Source: Triangularia verruculosa
Lineage: Eukaryota > Ascomycota > Sordariomycetes > Sordariales > Podosporaceae
Direction of reading: 5' to 3'
NCBI GenBank assembly: GCA_033296885.1
Contig: MU863890.1
Location: 186,001-250,000 of the forward strand
DNA length: 64,000 nucleotides
The notes beneath the pieces were generated by a model, which saw only the letters and a program-made list of their open reading frames with translations, was not told the DNA's origin and searched no databases. The first letter of the stretch is position 1, and every line of letters starts with the position of its first letter. Shown here piece by piece: positions 56,049 to 64,000 of the stretch. The translations under genes were made by a program, and so were the position numbers.

Positions 56049-58221
56049 ATGTCCAAGGTCGCCGTCGTGAAGGAGGCCGTCAAAGAGACGCTGGTTGGGT
56101 CGACAGAACCACAACAGCTCTCGGCCCAGACCAAGGCGCGCTTCACTCGCTATGCCACCAAGGACGAGGCTGGGGAGCCATATCTCGGCCCCGAGCAGTT
56201 CGTCGACGCCGTTGCCCCTCCTTCTGAGGACTACGTGAGTCATTATTGTCTACCGGCCGCCGGCGCATTCTTCTTGTTACTTACCAGACTATTATATACA
56301 TTAGCACAAAATCAAGCGGGAACAATACTCGATCCTGTTCAACGTCGCCGACCGATCGAACAAGGGCAAGGTCACCCTCGCCGACTGGGGTTACTTTGAG
56401 AACCTCCTCACCAAGCCCGATGCCGAATATGAGATCGCCTTCCGCCTCTTCGACGTCGAGCGCCTCGGAAAGGTCAAATATGAAGATTTCCGCAGGCTGT
56501 ACGAGCTGAACAAGGGGCCAGAAAGTATCCCATTCAACTGGGAATGCGACTGGGCGAAGCTGTACATTGGCAGCAAGGCGAAGCATGCCATGGATTATCA
56601 GCAGTTTTCCCAGATGCTCCGCGGTCTGCAGGGTGAGCGTGTTCGCCAGGCTTTCCAGCACCTGGACAAGGACGGCGATGGGTACATTGAGCCAGAAGAG
56701 TTCGAGCGCATCATCAAGGAAACCTCGAAGCACAAGCTCTCCGACTACCTTCTCGAGAACCTCAGCACCCTGTGCAACATTTCCCAGGGCACCAAGATCT
56801 CCTACGCCAACGTGCGGGCCTTCCAAAACATGATCCACGAGATGGACATGGTAGAGCTCATCATTCGCCGTGCTTGCGCCAAGAGCTCCGATGGCAAGAT
56901 CACCAGAACTGAATTCCTCAACCAAGCCGCCAGGATCACCCGTTTCTCAATCTTTACCCCAATGGAGGCCGATATCCTCTTCCACTTTGCCAGCCTCGAC
57001 GAGCCATCCGGTCGTCTTGGCCTGAAGGACTTCAAGAAGGTGCTCGACCCATCGTGGAGGAGTAGACAAGGAGATGACGATGCCGCTCGTGCTGTTTCCG
57101 AGGCCACCAAGTCGACCGGCGCCAAATTCCTGACGCAAGGTCTCGAGTCTGCCTATGGTTTTGTCCTCGGCAGTGTCGCTGGTGCCTTTGGTGCCTTCAT
57201 GGTGTATCCTATCGATCTTGTCAAGACCCGCATGCAGAACCAAAGAGGCGCCAACCCGGGCCAAAGGTTATACAACAACTCGATCGACTGCTTCAAAAAG
57301 GTCATCCGCAACGAGGGTTTCCGTGGTCTCTACTCTGGTGTCCTCCCACAACTCGTCGGTGTTGCGCCAGAAAAGGCCATCAAGTTGACTGTCAACGATC
57401 TCGTCCGCGGGTGGTTCACCACCAAGGATAAGCAGATCTGGTGGGGCCACGAGGTGATCGCTGGTGGTACTGCCGGTGGTTGCCAGGTTGTCTTCACGAA
57501 CCCTCTAGAGATCGTCAAGATTCGTCTCCAGGTTCAGGGCGAGGTTGCCAAGTCTGTCGAGGGTGCCCCAAGACGGTCTGCCATGTGGATTATCCGCAAC
57601 CTGGGTCTCGTCGGTCTGTACAAGGGCGCCTCTGCCTGCTTGCTTCGTGACGTGCCCTTCTCGGCCATCTACTTCCCCACATACTCTCACCTGAAGAGGG
57701 ACGTCTTTGGCGAGTCTCCCACCAAGAAGCTTGGCATCCTCCAGCTTCTCACCGCCGGCGCCATCGCCGGTATGCCTGCCGCCTATCTCACCACGCCATG
57801 TGACGTCATCAAGACCCGTCTCCAGGTCGAAGCGCGCAAGGGCGACACTCAGTACACTGGTCTCCGCCACGCCGCCAAGACCATCTGGAAGGAGGAAGGT
57901 TTCAGGGCCTTCTTCAAGGGCGGTCCTGCCAGAATCATGCGCTCGTCGCCTCAATTCGGTTTTACTCTTGCGGCGTACGAGTTGCTTCAGACCACGTTCC
58001 CGTTCCCTGGGAGCAAGGCTGAGGTTGCGACTGGCGTGGCGGATGTGGTGCAGACTCTGAAGGAGAAGCACCCGGCGGACAGCCCGTTTTACCGGTCGAG
58101 AAATGCGCTGAAGATTCTGCTGGATCTGGACGAGAACTTTGGGAGGTCGCCGCTTGGAGTGGGTGCGAAGGGGTGGCAGACGCTGCCTGGGTGGATTCAG
58201 AACCCAGTGAAGAGCTCGTAG
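56049..58221 (+). CDS. AGC1: Mitochondrial Ca2+-regulated aspartate/glutamate carrier
   Basis: Inner-membrane carrier exchanging aspartate for glutamate plus H+, a step of the malate-aspartate shuttle; orthologue group of yeast Agc1 and animal aralar/citrin. Exons 56049-56234 and 56305-58221, with a 70-nt intron (GTGAGT...CATTAG); 700 aa. The N-terminal regulatory half has EF-hand-like units, including a canonical loop DKDGDGYIEPEEF at residues 183-195; unlike yeast Agc1, the Ca2+-sensing region looks retained. The C-terminal half has three solute-carrier repeats with signatures YPIDLVKTRMQNQ, NPLEIVKIRLQVQG and TPCDVIKTRLQVEA, plus glycine-rich helices (GSVAGAFGAFMVYP, AGGTAGGCQVVFTNP, AGAIAGMPAAYLTTP). 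The C-terminal tail from about 620 is soluble, as in the family. Confidence 0.95.
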
Positions 58222-60562
58222 AGTGGGAAGGGAAAGTAAAGAGAGAGAGAATGAGGGGAAGGGATGGGGGGAGGGTTTAATATGGGTTAGGGTGGTGGTG
58301 GTGTTGGTTGGTGTTATTATTATTAAGTTTCGGCCGGTTCGTTTGTGTTTATAAGCGCGAAGGACGCGGGCGGGTGGGATGGGCAGGGGCCCTTTCGGCA
58401 ATGGGGAAGCGGTGGTGGAGAGGGAGTCCGGCAATGGGGTTCGGAGGTGGTGTCAAGTCCACCTTGTCCATTTTCGGCAGCCAATTGGGGGGGATCCACT
58501 GTCGACTTACACCACACCACACCACAACACACTTGGACAACATTGTTCATGATGATGTATGGGTGGTGGAGAAAGTTTGAGTTTGGTGTTGCATCTCGGG
58601 TGGTTTTGTATCATCTGTGCGGGGTGTTCAACAAAGAGCCATCCATCCTGATTGAACGAACGAGGGGCTGCATCTTTTTTTTTTCTATTGCATTTTTGAA
58701 TTCTTTGCATTTTTTGTACTTTGTTTACTTTATATCGTTGTCGGTGGCAGGCAAGGCAGTCAGGCGTTTTGGGGGGGGGGGGTATTTTCTTCTTCTTTTT
58801 CTGGGGTGGTGGCGGGGTAGCAAAAAAAGATTTGGGGGTTTTTGTTTTTTTTATGTATATTTTTTTCTATCTTATTATTTTCTTTGTTCGATTATTTTTG
58901 TGCGGTGTTTTTTGTGTGTGTGTGTGTGTGTGACGAGATGAGATGAATGAAAAATCCCTGGTCGCGGTTTTTGTTACCTGGGGTGTTGTTGTTGTTGGTG
59001 TTGTTGTTGTTGTTGTTGATGATGTTGATGGAGGAAGAAGAGAGAAAAAAACGTGAGAAAAAGACTGGGAAAGAGTGGAAAAGGGAAAAGATTGGAGGGG
59101 TCGGGAGTTTGGTTTTGTTTGTAGATAGGTAGATGGATTGCGACAAAGACAGACAGACAGACGGGCGGGCAAGACGGGCAAGACAAGACTACACTAGATA
59201 TTGCGAGACGAACGGGAAATATAGGTAGAGTAGACTAGGTATCTGGAGCCGGATTTTAAAAGAGAGGGTTGTGGTTTTGCGCTTGTGTTGTGTTTGGTGA
59301 GGAAATGATGAGGTAGAAGGATAGGTGTGATGCAGATACATACGAGAAGAAAAGCAGATCGGTTAATGCACCCCAGGGGGGAAAATATCACATGCTGGGT
59401 GCTGGGTCGTGGCGGTCTGCGATGGTGACAAGCACGAGTGTCAGTCCAGACTCAGGTCGCGTACGGATACCTAAGACATTCTGTACCAGGGGGTTCGGCT
59501 GCCGGGGTCGCTTCCGGGGGACCGGGGGTGTTGCATACCGTCGGCAGTGGGGGTTCGGTGTGCGTGCGTGCGTGTGTGTGTGTGTGTGTGTGTGTCGGGG
59601 GGTTGTATCTCGACGACCACCTCCGAGCTATCCCTTCAATACCTATCCTCTGGTGATCAGCGCCTGGATTAAAAGTTCTGGAAAATTCAGAATACGCCAG
59701 TTGCTAATTGGTTGCTTAGCTAAATACGATCACCACCTTCCAGAAGCTTGCTGATGTGGGGGGGAGTGTCAAAGAATAAGAACAAAAGCTGCTCCCTGGT
59801 CACACTGGCTGGTCACCGCCAGAAGTCCCATGTTCCATAACCCCGGGAAGCTTGGCCGGCATGGCATTGGTTGAGTTTGGAGGTCAGTTGTTGTTATTTA
59901 TTTTATTGCCGAATTATTATCTGCACGACCACACCTTCTGCTGTCTCCATCATCTTCGGGGGTTTGTTATGTGAATGGGCTGCCAGAGGTCAACATTTAA
60001 TGGTTTCGTTTCTGTAAGGATCAGGCATTGGTCCGATGATGATGATGATGATGCTGCGCACACACGCACGGAAGGGAAGCTGACCATACACAAACCACCG
60101 AAGCTGACGACGGTCAAATAAGATGGCTACGATTCCGCCATGGGGGTTGGTTGCTGCTGGGGGTTGATGAAAGTCCCCGGCCAATGCGATGTTGCGAGTT
60201 GTGTTGGCCCAGCCAGGGGTGAGTGAGGATTGAGGCTCACCGCTTTGGCTTCCTTGTACCTAAACAGTTCTAGCATCGAACCTCTCTTTGTGTGTGTGAG
60301 AGAGAGCAAAAAAAGGGGGGGTTTCATATAATGCATAGGGACGGGCCGCCTTTTTTCTTTCTTTTTTGTTCTTTCTTTCTTTTGATCGACGTGTGCTGCT
60401 CTTCAAGGAGGGTTTGGTATTGTAATTATATTCTTTCTATCAATATTTCCGAGAGAGAGTGTGAGAGAGAGTGAAAAGTGCGAGGTTGTTATTGGGTGTA
60501 CTGATTGTATAACAACGTCATCGTCATCATCACACCTCCTACCATCGACACCCGGAACAAAA
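58222..60562. other. Intergenic with microsatellites
   Basis: 2.3 kb, T/G-rich. Contains a run of 12 G at about 58771-58782, (TG)n at about 58914-58932 and 59561-59596, GTT/TTG repeats near 58985-59020 and (GAT)6 at 60035-60053. No coding sequence supported. Confidence 0.5.
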
Positions 60563-61432
60563 ATGGCGACCACCACCAGCACCATCACGACGGCGATAGA
60601 AGAAACCATGCCACTATTACCGTTCCATGTTGATGTCAGAAACCCAGAAAAGAGGGAAAAGACATCCTTCCTCTCCCTGCCACTGGAGCTACGGCTAGAG
60701 GTGTACACCCATTTACTACAACTATCCCTCCCGGCAAACTCAGGGGAGGAGTCACCCACCTACCGCTCAACAACACCGCCATTGTGGAAGAAACAGCGGA
60801 TCGAAACGGGGATACTGTACGTCTGTCGACAGGTCTACATCGAGGCGCTGCCGCTGCTCTATAGCCTCAACACCTTCACCGCGCATCCTACTCTTCTTAC
60901 TACTCGGCCGAGCTTATATCTTTCTTTTCATCATCAACATAAACCCTCGCTTGCTGCACCACTTCCACAGGGAGAAGGACAGGTACAAGAGAGACCGTTT
61001 ACACCCCCATCTCAGCAATCAAGGGATGTGATTACCATCCCGCTGTCCCCGTTCGTGTCGGCACCGTTGAACCAGCCGGTGATACCGGGGTGTTATGTAC
61101 CGCTGATACGAAGGTGGCGGTTACGGGTTAAGCTGGATAGTCCTGCGCCTTGGTCGGGGGAGCTGATAAGGGAGTGTTTTACGGGGGTGGGGGAGCTGAC
61201 GTTGGATATTTGGCAGAGTTCGTTTTGGGGAGGGGTTGGGGTGAGAACACTAAAAGGGTTTGAGGGGGTGAGGGGGGTGAGGAGGGTGAGGGTTAGGGGG
61301 ATGTTGGGGGGGTTTGAGGGGTATAGGGCGTGGCTGGAGGAGGTTATGGGGGCGGCGGTGGGGGAGAGGAGTGGGGAGGGGTACGAGGGGAGGGATGAGG
61401 ATGAGGAGAAGAGGTTGAGGGGGTGGAGTTGA
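60563..61432 (+). CDS. F-box-like / DUF7730-type fungal protein
   Basis: 289 aa, single exon, start MATTTSTITTAIEETMPLL at 60563 (AAAAATGG context). The segment TSFLSLPLELRLEVYTHLLQ, followed by GILYVCRQVYIEALPLLYSL, is the pattern common in fungal F-box-like proteins that begin with a short L-P-x-E-(I/L)-R helix and continue into an R-Q-x-x-x-E-A block. The rest (RRWRLRVKLDSPAPWSG, then VGELTLDIWQSSFWGG) resembles the fungal extension where a beta-strand pair is followed by a helix. The C-terminus is Gly/Arg/Glu-rich and encoded by very G-rich DNA, so its exact end is less certain. Function and targets unknown. Confidence 0.7.
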   Translation: MATTTSTITTAIEETMPLLPFHVDVRNPEKREKTSFLSLPLELRLEVYTHLLQLSLPANSGEESPTYRSTTPPLWKKQRIETGILYVCRQVYIEALPLLYSLNTFTAHPTLLTTRPSLYLSFHHQHKPSLAAPLPQGEGQVQERPFTPPSQQSRDVITIPLSPFVSAPLNQPVIPGCYVPLIRRWRLRVKLDSPAPWSGELIRECFTGVGELTLDIWQSSFWGGVGVRTLKGFEGVRGVRRVRVRGMLGGFEGYRAWLEEVMGAAVGERSGEGYEGRDEDEEKRLRGWS

Positions 61433-61880
61433 CGTGGGAGGGGTGGTTGGTTGTGATGGAAAGGGCCGGTGGTTGTGATTTGAGGAGAGGATGGGAAGGG
61501 GGAATGGGAGGGCAAGGAGTGGTGGTGATGGGAAAGAGGGAGCGGTGGTGACGATGAAAAGAGAGGGGTGGAAGAAGGTGGAGAGAGAGAGAGATGGGTC
61601 GAAAATACGGTTTTCGTTGACGACGGTTGACTTTGATAGTGGCGTCGAGTCTACCATGTTTATATCCAAACTTAACGACGCCATGGGAGAACGATACGGA
61701 GGCGAGCAGCGGGGGGATTCTTCCACGTTCGATCCATAGATATCTATATTCCTCTTACCTCGAGACCACTTAATGTACTTTTAATTTCCATCTTTTTCAT
61801 CAAGTCCTCTCCAACAGAACAGCACCCATCTCTTTTTTCCTTGCAATCCTACAACGACATGCCAACCAAACTACAAAACC
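61433..61880. other. Intergenic
   Basis: 448 bp, G-rich at first, with a conventional-looking leader before 61881. No gene seen. Confidence 0.35.
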
Positions 61881-63248
61881 ATGGCGAGAATCAAAACCCG
61901 CGACGGCAGGATCCTGTACGTCACCAGCATGCAAATCTCCGGTGACCATGCCACCTCTGCCGACAAAACCAGACAAGCCCAGCAAAAGAGGCTTGCCGCC
62001 CTGACCACAGCCCGCCGATATCTGACGCACTACACCGCATTGCTGCAAAAGAAAGACAAAAAGCTGCTCGGCAAGAACGTGGATTTTGAAAAGATCAGGA
62101 GGAAGGAGGCGTTGCATCTGGGAGACATGTGGGACGAGGGGAAGTTGACGATGAAAAACTACAAGAGAACGTTGAAGGAATTGGGAAAGGTGATGGCGGG
62201 ACTAAAAAATGACGGCGGCAAGGCGAGTCGTAGAGAGGAGAACAGGCGGTTTTGGGATGAGATTCTTGAGGGTAAGAAGGATGTTGGGGATGAGATTGAT
62301 CGGTTGAAGGGGATTTTGGGGGATGCTTCTGATGAAAAGAATGGCGAGGGGGAGGAGGAGAATACTGCGCCAACAACAGTCGACGAATCCCAGCAGCCAG
62401 AACCGCCAAAGTTTTGTACGCCAGAGTGTTTGATGGGTTTGCAACAAGGTGAGAAGCTGGACTTGAACTGTCCGAACGTTGCCAGCCATCGGAAGGGAGA
62501 AAGAGACTATCATCAAATTTGTCGAACGAAGATTCTGGAGCTGGTTAAGGAGCAGTTGTGGCGGGAGATGGATGGGCACGTCAGTTTGCAGTGGTATCTT
62601 GATGAGAAGAAAAACATGGCCAGACAAAATCCGGCGAGGAGCAGGAAAGGTATGTTCACGCTTCAGCAGTACGGGTACACGTTCTTGGTGAAGGGGTACA
62701 CATACTGGTGGAAACAACGGGCCTGTCACGAGCTGGAGATGTACAACCGGGTTGACGACAAACCAGAGCGAGTGGTGCCGCTGTGCTTTGGGTTGTACGA
62801 ACTGCCGACCCCTTATACGTTACGAATTGGCCTGAATGTCAAGAACTGGCAGTTGGGCGACAGCATCGGGTATATCCTTTTGCTGTCTTATGGAACTGTC
62901 GCGACTCCAGCAACATACTACCCCTCCACAGTTGGATTCGACGAGATGTTGGCAAACAAGCAGCTCCAAACGGCACTGATGGGGCAATACGGCATCTGTT
63001 TTCAGAAAACCGACATAGACGTGCCTGCTTGGTGGTGGAATGGTCGGGTGGTGTCGATGGACCTCGACGACTGCAACATCATCCGATGGCCAACGCTCAG
63101 GCGGAGATTGTCGAGAGAGGGTCACTCCAAGCATGAGCGTCTTGAGTACTTCTGGAAGAGGCGGGCGGCCTTTAAACTGAGGCAGGCGTTAGCTAAGAAC
63201 AGCAAAGAGGCCGGCCGTTCACGGTGGCGCGTTTTGGAAGAGTCTTGA
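61881..63248 (+). CDS. Fungal kinase-like protein with degenerate catalytic motifs
   Basis: 455 aa, single exon, start MARIKTRDGRILYV. The N-terminal 150 residues are charged and helical. Then comes FCTPECLMGLQQGEKLDLNC with the following CPNV-x-x-H block; a C-x-x-x-C-L-x-G-L...D-x-x-C-P-N-V-x-x-H pattern precedes the kinase-like domain in a large family of fungal proteins. The kinase-like part includes FTLQQYGYTFLVKGYTYWW (beta sheet with possible Lys), RACHELEMYNRV (alpha-C Glu), VPLCFGLYEL and SIGYILLLSYGT (hinge). Where relatives have H-x-D-x4-N, this one reads FQKTDIDVPAWWW, and the D-F-x position reads MDLDDCNI. Catalysis is therefore doubtful. It could be a pseudokinase. Cellular role unknown. 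Confidence 0.65.
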   Translation: MARIKTRDGRILYVTSMQISGDHATSADKTRQAQQKRLAALTTARRYLTHYTALLQKKDKKLLGKNVDFEKIRRKEALHLGDMWDEGKLTMKNYKRTLKELGKVMAGLKNDGGKASRREENRRFWDEILEGKKDVGDEIDRLKGILGDASDEKNGEGEEENTAPTTVDESQQPEPPKFCTPECLMGLQQGEKLDLNCPNVASHRKGERDYHQICRTKILELVKEQLWREMDGHVSLQWYLDEKKNMARQNPARSRKGMFTLQQYGYTFLVKGYTYWWKQRACHELEMYNRVDDKPERVVPLCFGLYELPTPYTLRIGLNVKNWQLGDSIGYILLLSYGTVATPATYYPSTVGFDEMLANKQLQTALMGQYGICFQKTDIDVPAWWWNGRVVSMDLDDCNIIRWPTLRRRLSREGHSKHERLEYFWKRRAAFKLRQALAKNSKEAGRSRWRVLEES

Positions 63249-63608
63249 ATCTTGCTCCCACCCGGAGTTCTCGTGCTATAACCCTGGGGCTCAGTGACTG
63301 GGACTTGGGGTTAACAGAGAAGAACCAGCGTGGGGGCCTGTCGATCAGCGTTTTAATATAGTTAACACGCGTTGAAATTGACTGGAAAGTCTTTGGTAGG
63401 AGTCCCTCAGCAACGGAGGATGGGCAAAGGAGGATTTCTCTTGGCGTCAACGGGGACAAAACTACCCTAACCCTTCTCTTTGTGCACGTGCCCTTGTCCT
63501 GACGCACTGACCCACTTCCCGTTGCGTGCTGGACCCTGTCACGCATCCAGGCACCCAGCTTCTCATCTCTCGGAACTAACAGATGATCTTGTTTTACCAG
63601 CTGAAATA
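63249..63608. promoter_or_regulatory. Promoter region of cystinosin-type gene
   Basis: 360 bp between the kinase-like gene and the next start on the same strand. No gene seen. Confidence 0.35.
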
Positions 63609-64000
63609 ATGTCTCTTCTCGAGTTCACCTCGGCCGTCTTCGGCTGGGTGTACTTCCTCTGCTGGTCCCTCTCCTTTTACCCGCAATCCATGCTCAACTA
63701 CAGCCGGAAGTCGACCTCGGGAACAACCGTCGACTTTCCGCTGATCAACTGCCTAGGTACCATCCATCCCACCCTCCTTTACCCCTATATGACGTTACTT
63801 GACTGACACGCATAAGGATTCCTCTCCTACATGATCTCTAACTACGCCTTCTACTACTCCCCCCTCATCCGCGCCCAATACGCCTCCCGCTACCACGGCC
63901 TCACCCCCACCGTCCAATTCAACGACATCACCTTCGCCGCCCACGGCCTCCTCCTCAGCATCATCTGCACATCCCAGTACCTCTTCCCCCGCCTATGGTC
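63609..64000 (+). CDS. Cystinosin-type PQ-loop lysosomal/vacuolar cystine transporter, 5' part
   Basis: Vacuolar or lysosomal H+-coupled cystine exporter family (human CTNS, yeast Ers1). Exon 1 is 63609-63756, the intron 63757-63816 (GTACCA...CTTGACTGAC...CATAAG), and exon 2 starts at 63817 and runs past the window. The join restores NCLGFLSYMISNYAFYYSP. The first PQ loop is clear: SLLEFTSAVFGWVYFLCWSL, then SFYPQSMLNYSRKSTSGTTV, the Y-P-Q block after the first helix as in cystinosin. The second helix FLSYMISNYAFYYSP follows, then VQFNDITFAAHGLLLSI. Only about 110 residues are present. Start MSLLEF chosen because no upstream in-frame sequence resembles the family. Confidence 0.87.

Noticed and set aside
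59561..59596. (TG)n tract as a recombination or regulatory element
   Set aside because: Simple dinucleotide repeat with no supporting context; recorded only within the intergenic description.

Overview
This is a gene-rich window from a filamentous ascomycete, most likely a Sordariomycete (Sordariales-like). The genes carry short introns (51-76 nt is typical) with GTRNGT-type donors and CTAAC/CTGAC branch points. Neighbours lie on mixed strands, and the families are fungal: glutamine-dependent NAD synthetase, DUF6594 membrane protein, urease accessory UreD, Zn2Cys6 factor and GH78-like glycosidase. There is no bacterial operon logic, no CRISPR and no rRNA. Layout, left part (1-16 kb): 5' part of NAD+ synthetase (minus, cut by the window edge); an APH/choline-kinase-like gene with an in-frame TAG (plus); COQ10 (plus); a 908-aa coiled-coil protein with a ubiquitin-like domain (minus); 3.4 kb with no supported gene; EMC2 (minus) divergent from AP-3 delta adaptin (plus). 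Middle (16-34 kb): tRNA-Val(AAC); an alpha/beta-hydrolase homologue lacking the nucleophile; a hairpin-rich candidate Pol III RNA; a secreted GH78-like glycosidase (minus); importin alpha (minus) divergent from telomere protein POT1 (plus); a MITE-like inverted-repeat element; a DUF6594 membrane protein; cohesin subunit SCC3/STAG (minus); UreD (minus). Right part (35-64 kb): RNA polymerase III subunit RPC4/RPC53 (plus); an FAD monooxygenase and an MFS monocarboxylate-type transporter (both minus); 3.3 kb with a 10-copy 9-bp minisatellite; a Zn2Cys6 protein (minus); a 5.6-kb gene-free interval; B-type cyclin (plus); mitochondrial Ca2+-regulated aspartate/glutamate carrier (plus); an F-box-like protein; a degenerate kinase-like protein; and the 5' end of a cystinosin-type PQ-loop transporter. 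Most loci are conserved housekeeping genes: cell cycle and chromosome maintenance (cyclin B, SCC3, POT1), nuclear import and transcription (importin alpha, RPC53), membrane biogenesis and trafficking (EMC2, AP-3 delta, cystinosin), and mitochondrial function (COQ10, Asp/Glu carrier). They share neighbourhoods and divergent promoters rather than a pathway. The less explained items are the folded RNA candidate near 17.55-17.82 kb, the inverted-repeat element at 26.70-27.05 kb, two genes each interrupted by a single in-frame stop of CAR-to-TAR type, two family members that appear to lack catalytic residues, and several very small first exons, including a start codon split by an intron. Intron-exon structures were read by eye from splice signals, frame continuity and family similarity; none is backed by transcript data here.
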